From contig NZ_JBHUQE010000018.1 in assembly GCF_042687825.1 (NCBI RefSeq), forward strand, positions 1 to 64,000: DNA of 64,000 bases. Reading direction: 5' to 3'. The notes under the pieces are model-generated. The model did not search any database, was not told where the DNA came from, and was given only the letters and a program-made list of their open reading frames with translations. Both the position numbers and the translations under genes were made by a program. The DNA is from Sedimentitalea sp042687825. Lineage in GTDB: Bacteria > Pseudomonadota > Alphaproteobacteria > Rhodobacterales > Rhodobacteraceae. This document shows, piece by piece, positions 26,593 to 36,033 of this stretch (position 1 is the stretch's first letter; every line of letters begins with the position of its first letter).

Positions 26593-27264
26593 TCAGTCGT
26601 TACTGGCCGTGCGATAGGTGTGGCGGTAAAAGACATGCACCCCGATCCGCGCGGTCTGCGTATAGACCTTTGCCCAGGACGGACGCACTGCGGTGGTATG
26701 ATAGTGCGTCGCACCATCTGTCAGTTGCACATCAATGCCGTCGATTGCCGCGCGTGCGACTTTCGAGACCCGCTCGAACGCCTTGCGCTCGGAAATGACC
26801 TCTTTGTGGCCATCGCAGGTATAGGTAAACTGGCACTGGTATTTACGCCCGGTACCCTGGTTGATCACGCCGCACAGCGTGTCGGGAAAGCGCTCGCTCT
26901 TGACCCGGTTCAGGATCACCTCGGCCACGGCGAACTGACCCTTGACGGTTTCGCCGCGGGCTTCGAAATACAGCGCTTCGGCCAGGCAGCGCCATTGCGC
27001 GCTGCCGGTGGCAGCCGGCTGTGCGTCCAGCCAGCTCTTGGAATAGCTGGCCGCGATGGGCTTGACCTCGGCCTTGGGCTGCGTCGCCTTCAGCAGAGAT
27101 TTGAGATAGGGCCCCAGAAAGGCATTCCGCGGCTTGGCCCCGGTTTCCAGTCGGTTTTCCAGTTGATTGGTCACTTCGGCTTCGGCACGGGCTTCAGACA
27201 TGAGCAGCCCTGAAGATAACGCCGCAAGCGAGCATACCGCGAAAGCGGTCAGAATTCGGTGCAT
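26593..27264 (-). CDS. Cell wall hydrolase, SleB/CwlJ family
   Basis: This 223-residue exported protein has a signal peptide MHRILTAFAVCSLAALSSG with cleavage near SEARA. The SleB-type Hydrolase_2 domain sits in the C-terminal half. Its features are the LYFEARGE motif holding the catalytic glutamate, AVAEVILNRVKSERFPDTLCGVI, and THYHTT. Such proteins are lytic transglycosylase-like enzymes cutting peptidoglycan. In non-sporing alphaproteobacteria they serve wall remodelling. I chose ATG 27264; residues upstream of it to 27330 do not look like a signal peptide. Confidence 0.9.
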   Translation of the reverse strand: MHRILTAFAVCSLAALSSGLLMSEARAEAEVTNQLENRLETGAKPRNAFLGPYLKSLLKATQPKAEVKPIAASYSKSWLDAQPAATGSAQWRCLAEALYFEARGETVKGQFAVAEVILNRVKSERFPDTLCGVINQGTGRKYQCQFTYTCDGHKEVISERKAFERVSKVARAAIDGIDVQLTDGATHYHTTAVRPSWAKVYTQTARIGVHVFYRHTYRTASND

Positions 27265-27433
27265 AACAACCCCCAAAGAACGATCCGCGCCGGACCCTCC
27301 CGCGACAAGCGCAGGGCAGCCCATAAACAAGAAATGGGCAAAGGTCCAGTTTCATGAGAATTGCAAGCAATAAATCGTGTCGAAACTGCACGGATTCGAA
27401 GCTAGAGGATCAAGCCGGTATCACATCATATAG

Positions 27434-29989
27434 TTACCCACGTCCACTATTTTCGTATATGTTGTGTTTTATCGCCAATTGTGCGGCGGCTAGTCGCGCC
27501 ACCGGAACCCGGAAGGGCGAACAGGACACATAGTCGAAACCCGCCGACCGGCAGAACGAAATTGATTCGGGGTTACCGCCATGTTCACCACAAATCGACA
27601 GGGTGATTCCTGGATTCGAGGCGCGACCGCGTTCGGCCCCCAGTTTGAGCAGCTCACCCACCCCGTCCCTGTCCAGCACATGAAACGGGTCTTCAGGGAA
27701 GACATCCTTGTTCACATAGTCGGACATGAACCGCCCGGCATCGTCGCGTGACAAACCATAGGTCATTTGCGTCAGATCGTTGGTGCCAAAGCTCAGAAAG
27801 GCGGTATAGGGCGCGAGTTCTGCGGCTCGCAGACAGGCGCGCGGGGTCTCTACCATCACACCCAGACGAAAGTCGAACGCCTGTTTCGCCTCGGCCTGCA
27901 CCGCCGCCGCCACGGCGTCGATGCGCGCCTTGACCAATTCGACCTCGCGCTTGGCACTGACCAGCGGGATCATGATCTCGGGCACCACCGGTTCGCTGTC
28001 CTGCCCGGCGGCGATCGCGGCTTCGAAGATTGCCCGGGCTTGCATGTCATAGATTTCCGGAACCGTGACGCCCAGCCGGACACCGCGCAGCCCCAGCATG
28101 GGGTTGTATTCCTCCATCGCCTCGATGCGACGCACCACATCGCTGACAGGCAGATCCAGCGCATCGGCCAGTTCGCGCTGGCCCGACCGGGTGTTGGGCA
28201 GGAATTCATGCAGCGGCGGGTCAAACAGGCGGATGCAGACCGGCTGGCCCTGCATGATGCGGAACAGCTGGGTGAAATCGTCCCGCTGCATCGGCAGCAG
28301 CCGTTCCAGGACGGCGGCCCGATCCGCCGGAGATTCGGCAAAGATCATCTCGCGCATCACAGTCAGGCGGCCGTGATCAAAGAACATATGCTCGGTTCGG
28401 CACAGCCCGATACCCTGGGCATTGAAATTGCGCGCGGTCTGAGCGTCGGCAGGACTGTCGGCATTGGCCCGGATGCCGATATCGCGGGCCTCGTCGGCCC
28501 AGCCCATCAACGCGTGAAACGCGTCATCCAGCGCGGCCTCGAGCATCTCCGGTTCGCCGGCCAGCACCTGGCCTGAACTGCCGTCGATTGTGATCACGTC
28601 GCCAGCCTTGAATACACGGCCGTCGGGGGCCTTGATCTGTTTCTTGTCGGTGTGAAATTTCAGCGAGGACGCCCCGACGATGCAGGGCAGGCCCAGCCCC
28701 CGGCCAATCACCGCAGCGTGACTGGTGATGCCGCCGCGCTCGGTCAGCACCCCGGCAGCGGCATGCATGCCCCGGATGTCCTCGGGCGAGGTTTCGCGGC
28801 GCACCAGAATGCAGGGTTCGCGCCGCGACGCCGCAGCCTGCGCCTCGGTCGAGGTGAAGACGATGCGCCCGGTGGCAGCACCGGGGCTGGCGGCGATGCC
28901 GGTGACGACCACGTCGCGTTCGGCATCGGGCGCCACCTGACGGTGCAGCAGTTCGGTCAGAGCATGCGGGTCGATGCGGATCACCGCCTCTTGCGGGGTG
29001 ATGATGCCGTCCTTGGCCAGCTGCACCACGATTCGCACCGCGGCCCGGCTGCTGCGCGACACGCGCACGCCGTCCAGAATGTGCACGTGGCCGCTCTCGA
29101 TCACGAACTCGACCTGCATTTCCTCGCGCAGTTTTTCACGCATCTGCGCGGCATGGGATTTCAGTGCGGCAAAGGCAGTGGGCGCGGCCTCTTCCAGAGA
29201 TGGTCCGCGCGCATCCTTCTCCAGATACAGCGCCCCAGAGGCCGCCCCCAGCGCGTCGCGCCCCTGGCTCTGGCTGAGATAGCGACCGGTGATCTGACGC
29301 TGGCCGGTCACCTGGTTCACCAGTTGCAGCACACCCGAGCCGCATTCCCCCTGCCCGACGCCGGGAATCATCTCTTGCACCACAAGACCCAGCCCGGCAT
29401 CCGCCGGCGCCCCCTTGGCCTGACGCAGCAGCCGGGCGGTGGTGCCCTCCCAGGCCCGCGCCATGGAACGCAGCACACCGGCCAGTTGTTCGGCGGGATC
29501 CTGGGGAAAGGCCTCGTCGGTTTCCGCCTCATAGGCGTGCAGGGTTTCGGACAGACCGTGCGGGCCGTCCTCGGCAATATCGTCGAACATGTCCGGATCC
29601 AGCCGGGCCACATTGATCGCATAGGCCTGCACGAATCGCAGATACAAGGCAGCCGCCGCCTCCGGCCCCAGCTTGTCACACAGTTCCACATAGCGCGCGT
29701 CGTTCATGCCGATATTCAGGACCGCCCCCGGCCCGCCCCAATCGGGGTCTTCCGACGACGGGCGCACACAGAGCAGCGTGTCTGGCTGGAACTGTTCGAC
29801 GATCGCGGCGATATCGGGCAATTCGCCTTCGGCAATGCGGTGCACCGCCTCAAAGGACAGGGCAACCGTGCGCGGCACCGGCATCTCGAGCCGCACCAGC
29901 CGCTGCAGGCATTTGGCGCGGCCGCCATGCGTCGACGCGGTCACCGGCGCGGAGGCGGTGATCAGAGTAGTGTGAGGATTGTTCTGCAC
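27434..29989 (-). CDS. ppdK: Pyruvate,phosphate dikinase-like protein, divergent ATP-grasp half
   Basis: This 851-residue protein matches PPDK over its whole length. PPDK interconverts pyruvate + ATP + Pi and PEP + AMP + PPi. The swivelling phosphohistidine is H424 in GGITSHAAVIGRG and the PEP-site cysteine is C800 in ICGEHGGNP; GIGLCRTEHMFF and FGTNDLTQMT are intact. The N-terminal nucleotide half is unusual: the GGK lysine is arginine (R24), the Met-Pro-Gly-Met-Met loop reads PDWGGPG, and the LQTR stretch reads LDGVR. Activity or nucleotide use may therefore differ from classic PPDK. Translation starts at GTG 29989. The gene follows glyS by 142 bases. Confidence 0.85.
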   Translation of the reverse strand: MQNNPHTTLITASAPVTASTHGGRAKCLQRLVRLEMPVPRTVALSFEAVHRIAEGELPDIAAIVEQFQPDTLLCVRPSSEDPDWGGPGAVLNIGMNDARYVELCDKLGPEAAAALYLRFVQAYAINVARLDPDMFDDIAEDGPHGLSETLHAYEAETDEAFPQDPAEQLAGVLRSMARAWEGTTARLLRQAKGAPADAGLGLVVQEMIPGVGQGECGSGVLQLVNQVTGQRQITGRYLSQSQGRDALGAASGALYLEKDARGPSLEEAAPTAFAALKSHAAQMREKLREEMQVEFVIESGHVHILDGVRVSRSSRAAVRIVVQLAKDGIITPQEAVIRIDPHALTELLHRQVAPDAERDVVVTGIAASPGAATGRIVFTSTEAQAAASRREPCILVRRETSPEDIRGMHAAAGVLTERGGITSHAAVIGRGLGLPCIVGASSLKFHTDKKQIKAPDGRVFKAGDVITIDGSSGQVLAGEPEMLEAALDDAFHALMGWADEARDIGIRANADSPADAQTARNFNAQGIGLCRTEHMFFDHGRLTVMREMIFAESPADRAAVLERLLPMQRDDFTQLFRIMQGQPVCIRLFDPPLHEFLPNTRSGQRELADALDLPVSDVVRRIEAMEEYNPMLGLRGVRLGVTVPEIYDMQARAIFEAAIAAGQDSEPVVPEIMIPLVSAKREVELVKARIDAVAAAVQAEAKQAFDFRLGVMVETPRACLRAAELAPYTAFLSFGTNDLTQMTYGLSRDDAGRFMSDYVNKDVFPEDPFHVLDRDGVGELLKLGAERGRASNPGITLSICGEHGGNPESISFCRSAGFDYVSCSPFRVPVARLAAAQLAIKHNIYENSGRG

Positions 29990-30131
29990 GTTGCTGATTC
30001 GCGCCTTCTGCTCTGCGGCACCTGTTGTTCTGGCATTGCAGCATAGGCACGCGAATCACCGGCGCAAGACAAAGCTGCGGTTTTGCGACCGATATGTGAA
30101 AATTCGTGCCCTGTTCGCGCCGGTGCGCGGC

Positions 30132-32351
30132 CTATCCCTCGACGCGGGTCAGATCGGCCACCTCGGAACAGACCCCGCGGATGCGGCTGATCAGATTCAA
30201 CCGGTTGCGGCGCAGCACCTGATTATCGGTGTTGACCTGCACATCCTCGAAAAACGCATCAATCGGTGCCCGCAGGCCGGCCATGGCCACCATCGCGGCG
30301 GGGAAATCCTCGGCCGCCAAGGCCGGTGCGATCTGTTCCTCAGCCATGTCCAGAGCCGCGAACAGAGCTTTCTCGCTGTCGGTTTCGGCAAATTTCACGT
30401 CCGCGCCATAGGAATACTCGACCCCGTCCTTCTCCTCGGCCTGGGTCAGGATGTTGTTGGCCCGCTTGAACCCCTGCAGCAGGTTTTCGCCATCCTCGGT
30501 TGCCAGAACGTCGTTCAGCGCGCGGGCGCGTTTGACCAGCAGGTTCAGATCGTCGTTGCCCGCCATCGCGATGCAGGCGTCGATGATATCATGGCGGATG
30601 CCCTGATCGCGCAGATAGACCTTCAGGCGGTCGTGGAGGAAGGCCAGCAGATCGCTTGAGATATCGGGCACTCTTTGCTCCAGTTCCAGGAACTCGGCCA
30701 CGGCCAGATCGCCCAGTCTTTCCTTTACCGCATGAAAGGCGGCCCCGAACACGCCGTGATCGGCGATTTCCTCGATCAGTTCGATGACCGGACCGTCCTG
30801 CAGATTGTCGTTGACCGCCCCTTCGACACGCACCAGCTGGGCATCGATATACCGATCCAGAGGCAGGCGCAGATCGTTGGTCAGGATCAGCCGGATCACG
30901 CCAAGCGCGGCGCGACGCAGGGCAAAGGGATCCTTGGACCCGGTGGGTTTCTCGTCGATGGCCCAGAACCCGGTCAGCATGTCCAGCTTGTCGGCCAGGG
31001 CGACCGCGACCGACAGGGGCGCGGTGGGCACATCATCGGAGGGACCGAGCGGTGAATAGTGGTCCTGCGCGACCGCGGCGACCTCGGCGGCCTGACCGGC
31101 GGCCTCGATGTAATAACGCCCCATAAGACCTTGAAGTTCCGGGAATTCATAGACCATTTCGCTGGAAAGGTCGGTCTTGGCCAACTGTGCTGCAGTTTCC
31201 GCCTTGTCCGCCTCGGCCCCGCAGGCCGGGGCAAGTTCGCGCGACAGGGCGGCAATGCGGCGAATGCGGTCGCCCTGGCTGCCGAGTTTGTTGTGAAATG
31301 TCACGTTCTCAAGCGATTGCAACCAGAAATTGATGTCGCTTTTGGCGACGCGCAGATCGTTCTGCCAAAAGAACTTGGCATCGGCCAGACGGGCGGACAG
31401 CACCTTTTGGTTGCCCGCCAGAATCGTCGCCCCGTGATCCGCGGTTTCGCGGTTGGCGACGGTGACAAAGCGTTCGATGCGCCCGGTCCTTGGGTCGCGC
31501 ACCGAAAAGAATTTCTGGTGTTCGCGCATGCTGGTCTGCAGCACCTCGGGCGGCAGGTCCAGGAACTGGGCGTCGATCTCGCCCATCAGGGCGACGGGCC
31601 ATTCGACAAGACCGGCCACCTCGGCCAAGAGCCCCTTGTCCTCGACCACCTCAAGCCCGGCGGCAAAGGCCAGATTGGCGGCGTCGGCCCAGATGTGTTC
31701 CGCCCGTTCAGCCGCGTTCAGGATCACTTTGGAACGCTTCAGCTTTGCCTCGTAATCTTCGTAATTATTTACAGTAATTTCCCCCGGAGACATGAACCTG
31801 TGGCCCCGAGTCCGATTCCCGGCTGTGATCCCGTCGATTTGCAGCGGCACCACCTCGGTGCCGCCTTCGTCGCTGAGAATGCACAGGATCGAATGCAGCG
31901 GCCGCACCCAGCGCAGCGGGCCTGCGCCCCAACGCATCGATTTGGGCCACGGGAAATTCCGGATGGTGGCCTCCAACACTTCGGCGACGATCTCGGCCGC
32001 AGGCCGACCGGGTTTCTCGATCAAGGCGAAAAACACGGCCCCCTTGGGCGTGTCGCGCTGTTCCAACTGGTCTTGGGTGATGCCCGCCCCGCGCAGGAAG
32101 CCCTGGATCGCCTTGTCGGGTGCGTCCACACGCGGCCCCTTGCGTTCCTCGCGCAGGTCCGGCGAAGCGGCCAGCAGCCCCTGTACGGTCAGCGTCAGGC
32201 GGCGCGGCGTGGAAAAGGCCGCGGCCCCGGCATAGGTCAGTCCCGCCTCGACCAACCCGTCGGTCATGCGTTTCTTCAGATCCTCGGCGGCGCGGGCCTG
32301 CATCCGGGCGGGGATTTCCTCGGAAAGGAGTTCGATCAGCAGGTCGGGCAT
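30132..32351 (-). CDS. glyS: Glycyl-tRNA synthetase beta subunit
   Basis: GlyS is the tRNA-recognising beta chain of the alpha2-beta2 bacterial glycyl-tRNA synthetase. The 739-residue protein opens with PDLLIELLSEEIPARM, the family hallmark, and contains LVEWPVALMGEID, an HD-like region and FFEDVQVNTDNQVLRRNRL in the C-terminal anticodon domain. It is about 50 residues longer than E. coli GlyS, within the alphaproteobacterial range. It starts at ATG 32351, ten bases after gltS. The partner glyQ is 2.5 kb upstream on the same strand. Confidence 0.97.
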   Translation of the reverse strand: MPDLLIELLSEEIPARMQARAAEDLKKRMTDGLVEAGLTYAGAAAFSTPRRLTLTVQGLLAASPDLREERKGPRVDAPDKAIQGFLRGAGITQDQLEQRDTPKGAVFFALIEKPGRPAAEIVAEVLEATIRNFPWPKSMRWGAGPLRWVRPLHSILCILSDEGGTEVVPLQIDGITAGNRTRGHRFMSPGEITVNNYEDYEAKLKRSKVILNAAERAEHIWADAANLAFAAGLEVVEDKGLLAEVAGLVEWPVALMGEIDAQFLDLPPEVLQTSMREHQKFFSVRDPRTGRIERFVTVANRETADHGATILAGNQKVLSARLADAKFFWQNDLRVAKSDINFWLQSLENVTFHNKLGSQGDRIRRIAALSRELAPACGAEADKAETAAQLAKTDLSSEMVYEFPELQGLMGRYYIEAAGQAAEVAAVAQDHYSPLGPSDDVPTAPLSVAVALADKLDMLTGFWAIDEKPTGSKDPFALRRAALGVIRLILTNDLRLPLDRYIDAQLVRVEGAVNDNLQDGPVIELIEEIADHGVFGAAFHAVKERLGDLAVAEFLELEQRVPDISSDLLAFLHDRLKVYLRDQGIRHDIIDACIAMAGNDDLNLLVKRARALNDVLATEDGENLLQGFKRANNILTQAEEKDGVEYSYGADVKFAETDSEKALFAALDMAEEQIAPALAAEDFPAAMVAMAGLRAPIDAFFEDVQVNTDNQVLRRNRLNLISRIRGVCSEVADLTRVEG

Positions 32352-32361
32352 GGCGGGTCCT

Positions 32362-33573
32362 TCAGAAATTCACGATCGTCTGGATCACCACGGCATTGGC
32401 GATATCGACGATAAAGGCGGATACAAGGGGGAGGACGACAAAGGCAATAGGCGACGGGCCATAGCGTTTTGTCACGGCGGTCATGTTGGCGATGGCGGTC
32501 GGGGTGGCACCCAGGGCAAACCCGCCGAAACCCGCTGACAGCACCGCGGCGCGATAGCCACGCCCCATCAGCGGAAACAGCACATAGATCACGAACAGCA
32601 CGGTGAAGACGGTCTGCGCCAGCATGATCACGGCAATCGCAAGCCCCAGCTCGGCTATGGTCCACAATTGCAGGCTCATGAGGGACATGGCCAGAAACGC
32701 CCCCAACGCGAATTCCGAAATCAGCGCCAGCGACGGCGTGCGGGTCACGGGACGGGCGTTGGGAAACAAGGCGGCGCGCAGGTTTGCGATGACGATACCC
32801 ATGATCAGGCAGGGCACGAACAGCGGCAATTTCAGCCCGGCCTCCTGCAGCGCGGCATGTAGAAAAAAGCCGAGGATGATGGCAACGTTCAGGTAGAACA
32901 GGGTACGCATGATCGATTTGTGATTGATCTCCGCCCCTGCACGGTCCGGGTCCGCGGTGATGCCGATGGTATTGACCTCGTCCGGCCGATCCGGACTCAG
33001 ACGATGGGTTTCGATCAGATATTTGGCAATCGGCCCGCCAACCAGGGCAGCCAGAACAAGGCCCAGCGTGGCGACCGCGACCCCCAGTTCCGCAGCCCCA
33101 GCAAGGCCGCTGGCCTGGGCCACGTCCGGCGCCCAGGCGATGGCGGTGCCATGCCCGCCGATCAGGGCCGCCGAGCCGAACAGCACGCCGGCCTGCAGCG
33201 GATAGCCAAAAAGGCCGGCACCCAAGGCGCCGATCACGTTCTGGGCGATGATCGTTAGAATCGTCAAAATAGATAGCAGAACTAACGGCTTGCCGCCCGC
33301 CAGAAGGTCGGACAGGCGGGCGTTCAGCCCAATGCCCGCAAAGAACAGGACCAGCAGAAAATCCCGGCTGTTCAGTTCAAATCCGATGTCAAAGCCGGTG
33401 GCGAGATGGATCGCCAGCACCAGCAGCGCCATCATCAACCCACCGGTCACCGGTTCGGGAATATTGAACCGTCGCAGAACCACGACCCGGGCGTTGGTTT
33501 CCGCGCCGACCAGAAAGACGGCGAACCCCAAGGTCGCGGTCAGAAAATCCGGCAGAATATAAGTGGCCGTCAT
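32362..33573 (-). CDS. gltS: Sodium/glutamate symporter family
   Basis: This 403-residue inner-membrane carrier of the ESS/GltS family has about ten to twelve helices. The two re-entrant-loop signatures are present: GGHGTAIAWAP in the first half and GATPTAIANM in the second. GltS imports glutamate with Na+. It is placed between the DUF6446-like gene and glyS with gaps of 15 and 10 bases, so it is part of that transcription unit, an unexpected partner for a tRNA synthetase. Confidence 0.94.
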   Translation of the reverse strand: MTATYILPDFLTATLGFAVFLVGAETNARVVVLRRFNIPEPVTGGLMMALLVLAIHLATGFDIGFELNSRDFLLVLFFAGIGLNARLSDLLAGGKPLVLLSILTILTIIAQNVIGALGAGLFGYPLQAGVLFGSAALIGGHGTAIAWAPDVAQASGLAGAAELGVAVATLGLVLAALVGGPIAKYLIETHRLSPDRPDEVNTIGITADPDRAGAEINHKSIMRTLFYLNVAIILGFFLHAALQEAGLKLPLFVPCLIMGIVIANLRAALFPNARPVTRTPSLALISEFALGAFLAMSLMSLQLWTIAELGLAIAVIMLAQTVFTVLFVIYVLFPLMGRGYRAAVLSAGFGGFALGATPTAIANMTAVTKRYGPSPIAFVVLPLVSAFIVDIANAVVIQTIVNF

Positions 33574-33588
33574 CAGCGGGTTCCCGGT

Positions 33589-34140
33589 TCAGTAATCCGT
33601 GCCGTTCGTCACAGCCGTGTCGGGGCGGTCCGGGCAGGCCTCGCCCACGACGGTTCCGTCATAAGCCTTGGCGCCGCAATCGTTCAACTCGTGCCAGACA
33701 TAGCCGCGCCCGTCCGCGGTAATGGCGACGAGGCGATCCACGCCATAGGCGATGTTCTTGGCCGACAGGAAGGCCAGCGCGGTACCGGCCTGCAATTCCG
33801 CGCCGAGGGTGGCGGCGTCGAAACAGTCAAACCAGCTTGGTGCGTTGCGGGGGGTGGCGTCATCGACCATGACGTATGTTTCGGTCAGCAAAGCATGGCT
33901 TTCCGGCGTCGTGAAACAGGCGCGGTAGCGGATCGGCGAACTATCGGCATCGATTGCCCGGAAATCGCTGTAGAGGATCGGTTCCGGTTGCGCGGTCTCC
34001 AGCAGAACCAGTTGCACGTCACGGCCCGGGCGTTCGGCGACTTCGGCATAAAAACCATAGACCTGCAGGTAATACAGCGCCGCCCCCGCGACGACGGCCG
34101 CCAGCAGCAGCAGAATAACGAGGATGCGGCCCGCCGTCAT
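33589..34140 (-). CDS. DUF6446-like membrane-anchored protein
   Basis: This 183-residue protein has one N-terminal helix (ILVILLLLAAVVAGAALYYL) and then a periplasmic domain with cysteines in RACFTTP, WFDCFDA, NDCGAK and GEACPD. It resembles a Rhodobacteraceae-specific family of unknown function found next to glycyl-tRNA synthetase genes. It precedes gltS and glyS with short gaps. The family name is from memory of this neighbourhood and was not checked by search. Confidence 0.7.
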   Translation of the reverse strand: MTAGRILVILLLLAAVVAGAALYYLQVYGFYAEVAERPGRDVQLVLLETAQPEPILYSDFRAIDADSSPIRYRACFTTPESHALLTETYVMVDDATPRNAPSWFDCFDAATLGAELQAGTALAFLSAKNIAYGVDRLVAITADGRGYVWHELNDCGAKAYDGTVVGEACPDRPDTAVTNGTDY

Positions 34141-34244
34141 GCGGCCCTCCGGTGCGCGGCAAATGCGCGGAAGGAAGCCGGCTTTGACCGGGCCGATGTC
34201 CGTGTTACCACGTCCGGGAAACGCGACGCAAAAGGATCGATATC

Positions 34245-34877
34245 TTGGATACGGCTCTGGCCATCAAGTTTTTCGGCGCGCTGTTCGCGATCATGAACCC
34301 CTTTACCAACCTGCCGATCTTTCTGGGCGTGACCGAGGGGGCGACGCGCGCGGTGCAGCGCCAGATCGCGATCAAGACCATCGCATTTACGCTGATCATG
34401 GGGGCGATTATCGCGGTGGCGGGCAGCCAGGTTCTGCGGCTGTTTGGCATCTCCATCGACGATTTTCGCGTTGCCGGCGGGCTGGTGGTGCTGCTGATCG
34501 GGCTGAACATGCTGAACGGCAAGGAGAGCAGCGCGCATCATGGAACCACGGCGGAACAGACCGCCTTTCCAGATCCGGCTTCGGTCGCCTTTTACCCTAT
34601 GACTTTTCCGATGCTGGTCGGTCCCGGCACGATCACCACGCTGATCCTGTTCACCCATCAGGCGACAAGCTGGGGGCAGTGGCTGAGCGTTGGCGCCGTC
34701 TTTCTGGTCGTGGTGGCGATTCTGGGGCTGGTGCTGTTTTTTGCCGGCAACCTGGGGGCCTATCTTTCCGCCACCGCGCGGGTGATCATGACCCGCGTGA
34801 TGGGCATGATCCTGGCCGCCATCGCTGTCGACATGATCGCCAGCGGGCTTAAAACACTGCTGCCGGGGCTCGGCTAG
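34245..34877 (+). CDS. MarC family integral membrane protein
   Basis: This 210-residue protein has six transmembrane helices with the MarC signature IMNPFTNLPIFLG near the start and YPMTFPMLVGPGTIT in the middle. MarC proteins (PF01914) were once linked to multiple antibiotic resistance, but their real function is unknown. Translation appears to start at TTG 34245, eight bases after AAAGGA. The gene lies on the plus strand inside the otherwise minus-strand glyQ to glyS block. Confidence 0.92.
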   Translation: MDTALAIKFFGALFAIMNPFTNLPIFLGVTEGATRAVQRQIAIKTIAFTLIMGAIIAVAGSQVLRLFGISIDDFRVAGGLVVLLIGLNMLNGKESSAHHGTTAEQTAFPDPASVAFYPMTFPMLVGPGTITTLILFTHQATSWGQWLSVGAVFLVVVAILGLVLFFAGNLGAYLSATARVIMTRVMGMILAAIAVDMIASGLKTLLPGLG

Positions 34878-34891
34878 GCCGTCACCGGGTT

Positions 34892-35821
34892 TCATGCGGC
34901 CTGCCCCCCGGCCGCTGTGGTCACAAAGGCATCGGCGCATTGTTTGGCCAGCGCCCGGACCCGGCCGATATAGGCCTGACGTTCGGTCACCGAAATGACA
35001 CCGCGCGCATCAAGCAGGTTAAAGATGTGGCTGGCCTTGATGCATTGATCATAGGCCGGATGCGCCATGACGATGCGCTTGCCGGTTTTAGGGTCATCTG
35101 CCGGATGCGCCAGAATGGCGGCGCATTCCGCCTCGGCCTCCTGAAAATGACGCAGCAGCATCTCGGTATCCGCGACATCGAAATTCCAGCGGGCGTATTC
35201 CTCTTCGGTCTGCCTGAACACGTCGCCATAGGTCAGCGGGATCGGCGCGCCGGGGTCGTTGAACGGCATGTCCATCACATGTTCCACGCCCAGCACATAC
35301 ATCGCCAACCGCTCCAGCCCATAGGTCAGTTCGCCCGAGACCGGCGCACAGTCATGCCCGCCGACCTGCTGGAAATAGGTGAACTGGCTGACCTCCATGC
35401 CGTCGCACCAGACCTCCCAGCCCAATCCCCAGGCCCCCAGCGTCGGGCTTTCCCAGTCATCCTCGACAAAGCGGATGTCGTGCAGGTCCATGTCGATGCC
35501 GATGGCGGCGAGACTGCCCAGATACAGCTCTTGCAGATCGGGCGGGCTGGGTTTGATCAGCACCTGATACTGGTAATAATGCTGCAGCCGGTTCGGGTTT
35601 TCGCCATAGCGGCCGTCCGTGGGCCGGCGGCTGGGCTGGACATAGGCGGCGGCCCAGGGGGTGCTGCCCAAGCTGCGCAGGGTCGTTGCCGGATGAAAGG
35701 TGCCGGCCCCGACCTCCATGTCATAGGGTTGCAGAATGGCGCATCCCCGGGACGCCCAATAGGTCTGAAGCCGCAGGATGATCTCCTGAAACGAACGCGG
35801 CGTCGAGGTCTGGTCGGTCAT
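34892..35821 (-). CDS. glyQ: Glycyl-tRNA synthetase alpha subunit
   Basis: GlyQ is the catalytic alpha chain that activates glycine and charges tRNA-Gly with GlyS. The 309-residue protein has the class II core: SFQEIILRLQTYWASRGC, the QPYDMEVGAGTFHPAT motif, and PSRRPTDGRYGENPNRLQHYYQ. Strongly conserved CDGMEVSQFTYFQQVGG is present. I chose ATG 35821; the extra 21 residues from 35884 are not part of the family. It is separated from DUF6446-gltS-glyS by marC on the opposite strand. Confidence 0.97.
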   Translation of the reverse strand: MTDQTSTPRSFQEIILRLQTYWASRGCAILQPYDMEVGAGTFHPATTLRSLGSTPWAAAYVQPSRRPTDGRYGENPNRLQHYYQYQVLIKPSPPDLQELYLGSLAAIGIDMDLHDIRFVEDDWESPTLGAWGLGWEVWCDGMEVSQFTYFQQVGGHDCAPVSGELTYGLERLAMYVLGVEHVMDMPFNDPGAPIPLTYGDVFRQTEEEYARWNFDVADTEMLLRHFQEAEAECAAILAHPADDPKTGKRIVMAHPAYDQCIKASHIFNLLDARGVISVTERQAYIGRVRALAKQCADAFVTTAAGGQAA

Positions 35822-36033
35822 GCGGCGGCTCCCGTGTCTGTCCGGTGCAAGGCGGCGCCCCGGCCCGGGCCAGAGACCGGACATGGGCCGGTTTTACCTA
35901 TGCCCGTCACCGGTCGGGGTCAACGGCCCAAACCGGATCGCCTGCGGGCGAAAAACCCGGCGAAAATCATGGCTTTCGTAACCTTTTCCTGATTATCTGC
36001 GCCAACCCCAAGACAGGCTGAGGCAATGGATTC

